This document shows, in pieces, positions 1 through 6,008 of a stretch of DNA of 6,454 nucleotides. The stretch is from Holophaga sp. (lineage in GTDB: Bacteria; Acidobacteriota; Holophagae; Holophagales; Holophagaceae), in NCBI GenBank assembly GCA_031292735.1, contig JARLGP010000140.1, positions 1-6,454 on the forward strand, in the 5' to 3' direction. Each line of letters begins with the position of its first letter. Within the stretch, counting starts at the first letter, position 1. A model generated the notes under the pieces. That model was not told where the DNA came from. It searched no databases and saw nothing but the letters and a program-made list of their open reading frames with translations. Both the position numbers and the translations under genes were made by a program.

Positions 1-752
1 AGCCGCCGGCGTGAGGCGCGGGCCTGGACCGGGTCGAGGCAGAAGACGGAATTCCATTCGGGGTGGCTGACCTGGAGGGGATGATGCAGGATGTCGCCGG
101 TGAACAGGGCCTCCCGGCCTCCCGCCTGGAGGGCGATGGTCATGTGCCCGGCGCTGTGGCCCGGGCTCGGGCGGAACACGAAGCCGTCCGCGATTTCGCC
201 TCCGGTTTCCGGAAGCACGATGGCCTGGCCCGCTTCGATGACCGGCAGCACGCTGTCCTGGAAGACCATGCGCCGGCCCGCTCCCGCCGGAGTGTCGTAG
301 AAGGTCCGCTCGCCCAGGGCGAAAACGTATTTCGCGTTGGGGAAGGTGGGCCGCCACCGCCCGTCCAGGAATCGCGTGTTCCAGCCCACGTGGTCCGTGT
401 GCAGGTGGGTGTGCAGGACATAATCGACCGTGTCGGGAACCACGCCGATCTCCGCCAGCCGCTCCAGGAACGGGGTGTCCAGCTGGTGGAACAGGGCGCT
501 GAACGGACGGTCCTTGCCGTTGCCGATGCCGGTATCGATGAGGATCGTGCGGCCATGCCAGTCGACCACCCAGGTGTGGACGCTGAGCGTGACCTGCTCG
601 CTGGCCGCCGGCTGCCCCGGCGGGACGGATCCCCCTTCGGGGGCGGGCAGCCCGCCGGGAAAGAGGGTTGCCAGGGGCAAGGAAAAGGAGGTTTCCACCA
701 CCCGTCTGATGGTTGCGGCGCCGAGGGTGAAGGTGATGTTCTGGTTGGCCAT
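1..752 (-). CDS. MBL-fold metallo-hydrolase, 3' end cut by window edge
   Basis: The minus-strand frame opens with ATG at 752 (MANQNITFTLGAATIRR...) and stays open for 250 codons to the window edge without a stop. The metallo-beta-lactamase signature is plain: LIDTGIGN at about residues 71-78, the zinc motif THLHTDH with H116, H118, D120 and H121, a further zinc ligand H199 in PGHSAGH, and the bridging D220 in FTGDILHHP. The stretch around PFLERLAEIGVVPDTVDYVL and GWNTRFLDGRWRPTFPNA is typical of the AHL-lactonase-like/uncharacterised hydrolase branch, usually about 280-300 residues, so only the C-terminal tail should be missing. No signal peptide is seen, so it is probably cytoplasmic. A GGAG sits 7 nt before the start. 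It is separated from the MFS remnant by a terminator hairpin and has its own operator-like dyad at 867-883, so it is probably a separate transcription unit of the same regulon. The substrate (lactone, ester or other) cannot be told. Confidence is high for the fold and low for the reaction. Confidence 0.93.
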   Translation of the reverse strand, partial: MANQNITFTLGAATIRRVVETSFSLPLATLFPGGLPAPEGGSVPPGQPAASEQVTLSVHTWVVDWHGRTILIDTGIGNGKDRPFSALFHQLDTPFLERLAEIGVVPDTVDYVLHTHLHTDHVGWNTRFLDGRWRPTFPNAKYVFALGERTFYDTPAGAGRRMVFQDSVLPVIEAGQAIVLPETGGEIADGFVFRPSPGHSAGHMTIALQAGGREALFTGDILHHPLQVSHPEWNSVFCLDPVQARASRRR

Positions 753-866
753 GGGCCTGCTCCGAAGAAGGGCCGCCTGTCATGATTCCCAAAAGGATGA
801 TCGGTTGCCTAGCATGAATGGTCCCGTTTCCTGGGGATGATTTCCAATACCGATTTTGGATCTAGC

Positions 867-883
867 GATGCCTCATGGGCATC
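867..883. promoter_or_regulatory. Putative LysR-type operator upstream of the MBL hydrolase (site A)
   Basis: The sequence GATGCCTCATGGGCATC is a perfect 6-bp dyad with a 5-bp spacer, extended to 7 bp by the flanking C and G. Its ends have the GAT-N11-ATC spacing of LysR-family (T-N11-A) boxes. The same dyad recurs at 2748-2764, and a degenerate copy lies at 3688-3704. Its centre is 123 bp upstream of the MBL start. A weak promoter reading toward the MBL gene (TTGGAA at 846-841, GACCAT at 823-818) would put the dyad near -64, the usual activator position. Assignment to the local LysR protein is inference. Confidence 0.55.
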
Positions 884-892
884 GTTCCCGGA

Positions 893-926
893 AGGGGCGT
901 GGCCGACGAAACCTGGCCACGCCCCT
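893..926 (-). terminator. Hairpin terminator after the MFS remnant
   Basis: A perfect 12-bp inverted repeat (893-904 with 915-926) includes GGGGCGTGGCC and GGCCACGCCCC, with a 10-nt loop. It lies 27 nt past the MFS stop codon. On the minus strand it is followed by only TTCC, not a true T-run, so it may act as a weak intrinsic terminator or an mRNA 3'-end stabiliser. It ends the deacylase-MFS unit and insulates the MBL gene. The stem is certain; the function is inferred. Confidence 0.6.
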
Positions 927-953
927 GGGAACCCTCCAGGAACCGCGGGCCGG

Positions 954-1555
954 TCACGCCCTCCTGCGGGCGTCCGAGGCCGCCAAGCGGCTCGCCAGGC
1001 CGTACAGCAGGCCGCTGGCCAGCGCCGCCGTGGCGCCGACCGCGACCAGGGCGACCCCCAGGCTGTTATGGAGCCCGTGGAACCTCTGGTTCAGGTAGCC
1101 CACTGCGAACGGCCCGAACCCGCCGCCGATGGCATTGGTGCAGAACACCAGCAGCGCGAGGGACCGGCCGCGCATGCGGTTGGGCATGGCGATCTGCAGG
1201 GGGATCGGCGCCAGGGCCATCACGATGCTCGCGGCCCAGGCACACGCCCCATACAGCAGGACCGCCAGGGTGAAACTGGGCACCAGGGGGGCCAGCACCG
1301 CCACCGGCACCAGCGCCCCGGCGGCCCACGCGGCGGTGGTCATGGCCTTCCCCAGGGCCTGTTCATCGGTCGCCTTGCGCACCAGGAAGCTGGCGCTGAC
1401 CACGCCGCCCATTCCGCCCACCAGGTAGGCGGGCCCCGCAAAGGTGCCGACCCTGCTCACCGCAAGGCCGAAGTGCCGGATCAGGAGCGTCGGGAACCAG
1501 GCGGAGTTTCAGCGGCGGGCTGCCGCGCTTCGATGGCGGGACTGGCGGTGAACAT
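954..1555 (-). pseudogene. MFS transporter with internal deletion and frameshift
   Basis: The start is intact: AAGGAG at 1567-1562, 6 nt before ATG at 1555, then MFTASPAIEARQPAAETP. That frame ends after 24 codons at a TGA (1481-1483). In another minus frame, open from just after a TGA at 1507-1509 down to the TGA at 954-956, the peptide NSAWFPTLLIRHFGL runs into about 180 residues of a typical major facilitator C-terminal half. This keeps the end of TM7 and TM8-TM12, with an interhelical loop PNRMRGRS. A normal member has about 420-450 residues and twelve helices, so roughly 220-250 codons covering TM1 to most of TM7 are missing, and the pieces are joined out of frame near 1500-1515. A GTG at 1460 could be miscalled as the start of a short protein, but it lies between TM7 and TM8. 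The gene sits 39 bp after the deacylase, so it was probably that operon's uptake carrier, and is now non-functional. Confidence 0.85.
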
Positions 1556-1594
1556 GGTGGGCTCCTTCCGGTCGGTTCGAGGTGGGGACTTCGA

Positions 1595-2605
1595 CTACTG
1601 CCATCGCGCGTCTGCCGCCAGCAGGGCGATGCAGTCGCCCGGCTCGACCCCGGCGAAGGTCCGGACGCACACGGCCAGTCCGGCTTTCTGGAAATGCAGC
1701 TCCCGTGGGGCTTCCCACGGCGCATGGGGATCGAACAGGCGCCCGGCCAACTGTCCGGCCCGCACCTCCTCGCCCACCAGGAAGCAGGGCTCGAACACCC
1801 CGCTGGCCGGCGCGTAGAGGTAATGGCCTTCGCCCTCGACCTTGATCAGGCGGGTTTCGGGCCCCGGGAGGGGCGCTTCACCGGTGGTGACCCCGAGCGC
1901 GTGCAGGACCCGGCCCACGCCGGCTTCCACGATGGCCAGGCTGTCGATGCCGCAGACCGCACCGCCGCCGAATTCCCCGCCCAGGAACAGCTTGCCGTGG
2001 CGTTCCGCCGCCGCGCCGTAGGTCCGGTCCTCGCCCAGCAGGTCCAGGATCATGGTGCGCGGCGCCGCGAACGCCTGCACCAGGCGAAGGTACTCCCCAT
2101 GGCGGGCCGGATCGCCCGGCAGGGCGGCCAGCAGGGTCGGCAGATGGTTGAACGAGGCCCCTCCGGCATGCAGGTCCAGGATCACGTCGGCCCGCGGGAA
2201 CAGTTCGGTATCGACGTAATGAGCGATCATCTCGGTGATCTTCCCGTTGCGGGCCCCGGGAAACACCCGGTTCAGGTTGGCCCCGTCGATGGGCGAGGTG
2301 CGCGATCCGTTCAGGAAGGCCGGGAAGTTCAGCGCGGGAATGACGATCAGGCGGCCGTTGATCTGCATCTCCGGCATGCGCTGGATCAGCTTCATGAGGG
2401 CGACTGGCCCCTCGTACTCGTCGCCGTGGTTGCCTCCGGTCAGGAGCACGGTCGGCCCCCGGCCATGGCTCAGGACCACGACCGGCACCGGAATCTGGCC
2501 ATAGGCGGAGCGGTCGCGGGAATTCGGAATGCGCAGGTGGCCGACCTGGAACCCTTCCCGCTCGTAGTCGATATCGGTATTGATCAGCGATTTGCTGGCG
2601 TTCAT
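1595..2605 (-). CDS. Succinylglutamate desuccinylase/aspartoacylase-family deacylase (DoeB-like)
   Basis: This 336-residue protein is a zinc-dependent carboxypeptidase-fold amidohydrolase of the AstE/AspA (M14-related) family, which removes an acyl group from an N-acylated amino acid. The core motifs are GGNHGDEYEGP with zinc ligands H60 and E63, the substrate-binding DGANLNR with N112 and R113, DLHAGG with the third ligand H146, and GGEFGGG with E211 as probable catalytic glutamate. The N-terminal block (IDYEREGFQVGHLRIPNSRD, then SAYGQIPVPVVVLSHGRGPTV) and overall length resemble DoeB, the N-acetyl-diaminobutyrate deacetylase of ectoine degradation, more than AstE. No ectoine hydrolase is in the window, however, so the substrate is open. 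AAGGAG stands 6 nt before the ATG. It lies downstream of the LysR gene and 39 bp ahead of the MFS gene, which suggests one operon. The leader carries a hairpin (2638-2658) and a LysR-type dyad. Family assignment is firm; DoeB activity is only possible. Confidence 0.93.
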   Translation of the reverse strand: MNASKSLINTDIDYEREGFQVGHLRIPNSRDRSAYGQIPVPVVVLSHGRGPTVLLTGGNHGDEYEGPVALMKLIQRMPEMQINGRLIVIPALNFPAFLNGSRTSPIDGANLNRVFPGARNGKITEMIAHYVDTELFPRADVILDLHAGGASFNHLPTLLAALPGDPARHGEYLRLVQAFAAPRTMILDLLGEDRTYGAAAERHGKLFLGGEFGGGAVCGIDSLAIVEAGVGRVLHALGVTTGEAPLPGPETRLIKVEGEGHYLYAPASGVFEPCFLVGEEVRAGQLAGRLFDPHAPWEAPRELHFQKAGLAVCVRTFAGVEPGDCIALLAADARWQ

Positions 2606-2637
2606 GGTCTTCTCCTTCTAGGCGATGGCCTGCCCCT

Positions 2638-2658
2638 CCCCAGGCGGAACGCCTGGGG
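2638..2658 (-). other. Stem-loop in the deacylase mRNA leader
   Basis: CCCCAGGC and GCCTGGGG form a perfect 8-bp stem around a 5-nt loop, 33 nt upstream of the deacylase start. The direct repeat CGATGGCC flanks it at 2623-2630 and 2660-2667. There is no T-run, so an attenuator is unlikely. It may stabilise the leader or affect translation. Only the structure is seen; the role is unknown. Confidence 0.5.
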
Positions 2659-2690
2659 CCGATGGCCGCTGGAAATGGGTTGTTTACGGT

Positions 2691-2726
2691 GCCTTAAACG
2701 ATCGGGCAACCCAGTGATACGTGCAA
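2691..2726 (-). promoter_or_regulatory. Possible activator-dependent promoter of the deacylase operon
   Basis: On the minus strand TTGCAC (2726-2721) is separated by 17 bp from GATCGT (2703-2698); both match sigma-70 hexamers poorly. A start near 2691 would put the centre of the dyad at 2748-2764 about 65 bp upstream, the classic LysR activator geometry. TTTAAG (2698-2693) is an alternative -10. The dyad GTTTA-N8-TAAAC (2682-2699) overlaps this region and could bind another factor. Confidence 0.35.
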
Positions 2727-2747
2727 ATACCGTTTCATGCGGCTACC

Positions 2748-2764
2748 GATGCCTTCGAGGCATC
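2748..2764. promoter_or_regulatory. Putative LysR-type operator upstream of the deacylase (site B)
   Basis: GATGCCTTCGAGGCATC is a perfect dyad, with GATGCC and GGCATC around 5 bp and GAT-N11-ATC ends. It overlaps the TGA stop codon of the lysR gene (2763-2765), which constrains both. Its centre is 151 bp upstream of the deacylase start and about 65 bp from the proposed transcription start. As RNA it could also fold into a small hairpin at the end of the lysR mRNA, but no T-run follows. Identity with the core of site A and similarity to site C favour an operator. Confidence 0.6.
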
Positions 2765-3653
2765 ATCCTCGGGTCGAATGCAGAACCGCGATGAATCGAG
2801 CCAGGATGGGGCTGGGGCCAGGCGCCTGGTAGGCGAACACCAGCGGCATGGGGATCGACAGGTCCTTCAGCTTGAGGAAACGCACCTGCGCCGGTGGCCG
2901 CCCGAGGTTGGCGGAATTGACGATGGCCGCGCCGATGCCGGAACAGACCAGCGACAGGATGGCCGTTTCCGTGGTTCCCTCCTCCACCACGTTCAGGCTG
3001 ACGCCGCATTGCTGGCAGGCGCTCAGCAACCGGTCGTGATAGGCCGGGAAGACCGACCGGGGAAAGGTCACGAACGGCCGTTCGGCCATGCTGCGGAGTT
3101 CGATGGGTTCCGCCCCGTCCGGAATCCTCCAGGCGCGCGGCACCGCCAGCACCACGTTGAAATCGAACAGGGGGATGGCCGCGAACCCGGCGGGCAGTGG
3201 CTCGAACGGGTATATGAAGCCCCCATCCAGGGTCCCTTCGGCGATCGCCTGCACCTGCTGGGGGGTATTCTGGGCCGTCAGTTCCACCTTGACCTCGGGA
3301 GCCTGGGCCTGGAACGCCCGGAACGTCCGGGGCACCAGACCGTCCCAGCCGGCGTTTTCCACCAGGCCGAGCCTGATCTGGCCCTGCAGGCCCACCGACA
3401 GACGCCGGGCGCTGCGGGCGGCGCCCTCCAGGAGTTCCATGGCCTGGCGCGCATCGCGCAGATAGCTCTGGCCGGCCGGGGTCAGCTTCAGGCCATGCGG
3501 CGAGCGCTGGAACAGCAGGCAGCCGAGCTCTTCTTCCAGATCCTGGATCTGGCGCGAGACCGCAGGCTGGGTGATGTGCAGGTGTTCACAGGCCTGGCGC
3601 ACACTTTCATGCTCGGCGACCGCGATGAAATAGCGAAGATGGCGCAGTTCCAT
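2763..3653 (-). CDS. LysR-family transcriptional regulator
   Basis: This 296-residue protein has the standard LysR layout. An N-terminal winged helix-turn-helix covers residues 1-60, beginning MELRHLRYFIAVAEH and including ITQPAVSRQIQDLEEELG and FQRSPHGLKLTPAG. A linker helix spans about 61-88, and a periplasmic-binding-protein-like effector domain about 91-290. The opening MELRHLRYF is common in the CatR/BenM/CbbR-like branch. The frame is open upstream to 3830, but ATG at 3653 is the right start because the family N-terminus begins there and GGGAG lies 6 nt before it. It is followed by the deacylase gene on the same strand and is divergent from the GNAT gene. Its probable binding site occurs in its own leader (3688-3704) and upstream of the deacylase and MBL genes, so it probably controls those genes and itself. 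The effector is unknown, perhaps the acyl amino acid that the deacylase cleaves. Confidence 0.95.
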   Translation of the reverse strand: MELRHLRYFIAVAEHESVRQACEHLHITQPAVSRQIQDLEEELGCLLFQRSPHGLKLTPAGQSYLRDARQAMELLEGAARSARRLSVGLQGQIRLGLVENAGWDGLVPRTFRAFQAQAPEVKVELTAQNTPQQVQAIAEGTLDGGFIYPFEPLPAGFAAIPLFDFNVVLAVPRAWRIPDGAEPIELRSMAERPFVTFPRSVFPAYHDRLLSACQQCGVSLNVVEEGTTETAILSLVCSGIGAAIVNSANLGRPPAQVRFLKLKDLSIPMPLVFAYQAPGPSPILARFIAVLHSTRG

Positions 3654-3687
3654 GGCTTTCTCCCGCGGCCGCAAAGGAATGGGACAT

Positions 3688-3704
3688 GATGCCCTGAAGC
3701 TATC
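3688..3704. promoter_or_regulatory. Putative LysR-type operator in the lysR/GNAT divergent region (site C)
   Basis: GATGCCCTGAAGCTATC keeps the left half-site GATGCC and the GAT-N11-ATC ends, extended to TGAT-N11-ATCA at 3687-3705. The right half is degenerate compared with sites A and B. It is centred 43 bp upstream of the lysR start, suiting autoregulation, and about 96 bp from the predicted GNAT transcription start, so control of GNAT is less certain. Confidence 0.5.
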
Positions 3705-3779
3705 ACAAATCCCGGAAACGGCAGTGGAGCGCATGAACCCGACGATGGGCGGCGGCCCCTTCCGTCTGCTGGAAATGAA

Positions 3780-3785
3780 TATAAT
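3780..3785 (+). promoter_or_regulatory. -10 element of the GNAT gene
   Basis: A perfect TATAAT lies 43 bp before the GNAT start codon, predicting a start near 3792 and a leader of about 37 nt. No good -35 hexamer is found at 16-18 bp spacing (the candidate region reads CCCTTC), so the promoter may need an activator or be weak. Confidence 0.5.
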
Positions 3786-3828
3786 GTGGGATACGTCACC
3801 CCGCGCGCCCTTTTCCTGGAGCTGAAAC

Positions 3829-4266
3829 ATGGATCCATGCGCCGAATACCGAATTTCCCTGGACCCGGCTGAGCTTCAGATGGATGTCATCCATGGGTTC
3901 TTGACCCGCTGCTACTGGAGCCCCGGAATTCCACGGGAGGTGGTCGAGCGGGCGGTGAACAACAGTCTGGTCGTTGGAGCCTACCGGGCGGGAGGAGCCC
4001 AGGTCGGATTCGCCAGGCTGGTCACCGACCACGCCACCTTCGGCTACCTCTGCGATGTCTTCGTGCTCGAGGAGCATCGCGGCCGGGGCCTGTCCGTGGC
4101 CATGACCCAGGCCTTGCTGGAGGCATCCGAAGTGAAAGGCTTGCGCAGGATCATGCTGGCGACCCGCGACGCCCACGGGGTCTATGAGAAATGCGGGTTC
4201 CAGCGGATCGGTGATGCCGCGCCTTTCATGCAGATCATGCGCAAGGACATCTATTCCGTGACCTGA
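3829..4266 (+). CDS. GNAT-family N-acetyltransferase
   Basis: This 145-residue protein matches the small stand-alone GNAT enzymes, which transfer acetyl from acetyl-CoA to an amine. The central strand FGYLCDVFVLEEHRGRGLS (about residues 71-89) carries the acetyl-CoA pyrophosphate loop, R84-G-R-G87-L-S. The usual third glycine is serine, as is common in the HRGKGLS-type subgroup. The C-terminal motif GVYEKCGFQRIG (about 117-128) is the conserved motif-B region. N-terminal residues 14-33 (ELQMDVIHGFLTRCYWSPGI) match the start of this subgroup. GGAG at 3818-3821 stands 7 nt before the ATG, with TATAAT upstream. It is the only plus-strand gene here, divergent from lysR and convergent with the MocR gene. 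The acceptor substrate is unknown. A link to the deacylase (acetylation versus deacylation) is tempting but unproven. Confidence 0.92.
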   Translation: MDPCAEYRISLDPAELQMDVIHGFLTRCYWSPGIPREVVERAVNNSLVVGAYRAGGAQVGFARLVTDHATFGYLCDVFVLEEHRGRGLSVAMTQALLEASEVKGLRRIMLATRDAHGVYEKCGFQRIGDAAPFMQIMRKDIYSVT

Positions 4267-4552
4267 GGCCATCCGCGCGGCACGGCGGCTGAAAGGTTCC
4301 GGAATGCCGTCGTAATCGATCAGATTCGCTCTGCGGAAGCAGCCAAGACCTACCTTGAATACCGATTGACCTGCCCCCGGGAGAACCCATTCGATGGCTG
4401 CACGGATCTGGCCAAGGAGGTCGATCGGAGGCTCACGGAGGCCGACCTCGTCTTTCCGCTACGGCCCCCCTTGTGATGCATGCGTCACAAGGGATCTAAG
4501 GGACTTATGCCGGGGCCGCGCGAAACGGGAAGGGTTATTCCATCACAACGGC
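4267..4552. other. 286-bp convergent intergenic region without an assignable gene
   Basis: Right after the GNAT stop, the same plus frame remains open for 69 codons to a TGA at 4474-4476. Its translation looks protein-like (IDQIRSAEAAKTYLEYRL, then CPRENPFDGCTDLAKEVDRRL) but has no ATG, no ribosome binding site and no family I recognise. It may be the tail of a lost gene, or chance in GC-rich DNA. The rest holds the palindrome at 4468-4493 and nothing else I can support. Confidence 0.4.
4468..4493. terminator. Strong palindrome between convergent genes, possible bidirectional terminator
   Basis: CCCTTGTGA and TCACAAGGG form a perfect 9-bp inverted repeat around an 8-nt loop. It lies between the convergent GNAT and MocR genes, where a shared terminator is expected, and it overlaps the stop of the unexplained open frame. 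Neither side has a T-run, so a protein-binding site or a factor-dependent 3' end is equally possible. Confidence 0.4.
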
Positions 4553-5959
4553 TTAGCTGTTTCGGGATACCAGCGCACCAAATTGATGAAGTGAATCAAC
4601 CAGGCGCTGGGTATCCGCTTGCGCGACATTGAGCCGGAAGTGCCGCTGGAACTGCCCGAATGCGGAAAATATGTTGCCCGGCGCCACGCCCAGGTTGCCG
4701 GCGATGGCCGCATCCTGCAGGAAATCCTCATCGATGGTCTGCGGCAACTCCACCCATAACAGGAAGCCGCCGCTCGGCCGGGCCAGCCGCGTGCCCGGGG
4801 GAAAGCAAGCCTGGATTGCCTCCACCGCCGATCGCATGCGGATCTGCAGTTCCTGCCGGGCCCGGCGCAAATGCCTTTCGTAGCCGCCGTTCTCCAGATA
4901 GATGGCCAAGGTCTTCTGCAGGATCTCCGACTGGTCGCCGCTGATCACCCGTTTCAGGGTGCAGACCTGCTGGGTGTACTTGCCGGGATGCACCCACCCC
5001 AGCCGGAATCCCGGGGCCAGGGTCTTGGTCAGGGAAGCGCAAAGCAGGACGTTGCCGTGCTGATCGAAACTCTGGACTGCCGGCGGAGGCCCACCGTAAT
5101 GCAGGTCGGCGAAGGTGGCGTCCTCGATCAAGGGAATATCGTGCTGTTCCAGTAATTTCAACAGTTCGCGTTTGTTGGCCACTGGCATGGTGACTCCCAG
5201 CGGGTTGGAAACGGAGGAAGACATCAGGCATACCTTGACCCGGTGGTTGGCCAGGGCCTCCTGGAGGCACCCCAGGACCATCCCCTCGTTCGGATCGCAG
5301 GGAATCTCCAGCACTCTCAGCCCGAACGAGTCGATCAGGTTCAGGAAGCCATAGTAGGCCGGCGATTCCACTACCACGATATCCCCGGGACTGGTCAAGG
5401 TCCTCAGGCACAGGCCGATGGCCTCAAGGCCTCCGTTGGTGATCACCAGCTTCTCCGGATCCACAACGCAGTTCCACTCGATGAGCCGGCGCGCGATCTG
5501 CTTCCTGAGCGTGAGGTCGCCCGGCGCCGAGGCGTTGCGGCCGAGGATGCCCGGGTCGCGCCGGAGCAGGCCGGCCAGGATCAGACTCAGACGGTGGACC
5601 GGAATGAAAATGTCATCCGGAATGGCCACGTCGAAGCGCAGGGAAATCTCACTGTCCAAGGTCTTTTCGATGACATCGGTCCGGTTCTGGACCTTCACCG
5701 ACGTGGGGTAGCCTGGGCTCGGTCTGGGTGGCGGGGGCCCCCGCCTGGCCACGTAGTACCCGGATTGCGGCCGGACCTGGATCAGGTTCTGGTCTTCCAG
5801 GTGCCGGTAGGCTTCGATGGTGGTGGGTATCGATACGCCCTTGGCCCGGCTCATTTCCCGCAACGAGGGCAGGCGCTCCCCGGCCTTGAGGATATCGGCT
5901 TCGATCATGTTGCGGATATCGTTCGCCAGCCTAGCATATAGGGGGACTCGAGATTTCAT
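4553..5959 (-). CDS. MocR-family regulator: GntR helix-turn-helix fused to a class I aminotransferase-like domain (YdcR-like)
   Basis: This 468-residue protein is of normal length for the YdcR type. Residues 1-73 are a GntR winged helix (YARLANDIRNMIEADILKAG, RLPSLREMSRAKGVS, then RPQSGYYVARRG). A proline-rich linker (74-85) leads to a fold-type I PLP domain. PLP contacts are recognisable: GGLEAI (176-181), Y203 in ESPAYYG, N252 in SNPLG, D280 in LIEDATF, the Schiff-base lysine K312 in SLTKTLAPGFRLGW, and the substrate carboxylate arginine R442 in FRLN. F283 stands where many relatives, including YdcR, have tyrosine. Such proteins usually act as PLP- or amino-compound-sensing regulators, not enzymes. 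GGAGGA lies 6 nt before the ATG. The gene follows gcvPB on the same strand across a deletion scar. Related EnuR regulators control ectoine catabolism, so a link to the DoeB-like gene 2 kb away is conceivable but unsupported. Confidence 0.95.
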   Translation of the reverse strand: MKSRVPLYARLANDIRNMIEADILKAGERLPSLREMSRAKGVSIPTTIEAYRHLEDQNLIQVRPQSGYYVARRGPPPPRPSPGYPTSVKVQNRTDVIEKTLDSEISLRFDVAIPDDIFIPVHRLSLILAGLLRRDPGILGRNASAPGDLTLRKQIARRLIEWNCVVDPEKLVITNGGLEAIGLCLRTLTSPGDIVVVESPAYYGFLNLIDSFGLRVLEIPCDPNEGMVLGCLQEALANHRVKVCLMSSSVSNPLGVTMPVANKRELLKLLEQHDIPLIEDATFADLHYGGPPPAVQSFDQHGNVLLCASLTKTLAPGFRLGWVHPGKYTQQVCTLKRVISGDQSEILQKTLAIYLENGGYERHLRRARQELQIRMRSAVEAIQACFPPGTRLARPSGGFLLWVELPQTIDEDFLQDAAIAGNLGVAPGNIFSAFGQFQRHFRLNVAQADTQRLVDSLHQFGALVSRNS

Positions 5960-5988
5960 CGAAGATCCTCCATGCCACCCTCATTCAC

Positions 5989-5994
5989 AGAATA
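5989..5994 (-). promoter_or_regulatory. Possible -10 element of the MocR gene
   Basis: The minus strand reads TATTCT, a 4-of-6 match to the sigma-70 -10, about 30 bp before the MocR start. No convincing -35 is seen at normal spacing, where the sequence falls in the lpd remnant. Readthrough from the gcv operon is an alternative source of transcription. Confidence 0.3.
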
Positions 5995-6008
5995 GCATGC
6001 CCGGCCGG

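Noticed and set aside
1458..1460. GTG start of a complete short membrane protein (954-1460)
   Set aside because: The same frame continues upstream with the family's TM7 end (SAWFPTLLIRHFG), so the GTG is internal to a truncated MFS gene.
2638..2658. Intrinsic terminator for the lysR gene
   Set aside because: The stem is perfect but no T-run follows on the minus strand, and it lies downstream of the proposed deacylase promoter, inside its leader.
1694..2794. Long plus-strand open frames opposite the deacylase, LysR, MBL and MocR genes, some over 300 codons
   Set aside because: They lie antisense to genes with clear family motifs, are rich in Arg/Gly/Pro/His/Gln low-complexity residues, and arise from GC-rich codon bias on the other strand.
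3654..3830. Extension of the LysR protein upstream to 3830
   Set aside because: The family N-terminus begins at MELRHLRYF with a good ribosome binding site; the extra 59 residues cover the divergent promoter region.
3796..4272. 158-codon minus-strand frame opposite the GNAT gene
   Set aside because: The plus strand carries recognisable GNAT motifs, a ribosome binding site and a TATAAT; the antisense frame shows no family features.
4472..4489. CRP binding site (TGTGA...TCACA)
   Set aside because: The half-sites match but the spacer is 8 bp, whereas CRP needs 6 bp, and the location between convergent genes is not a promoter.
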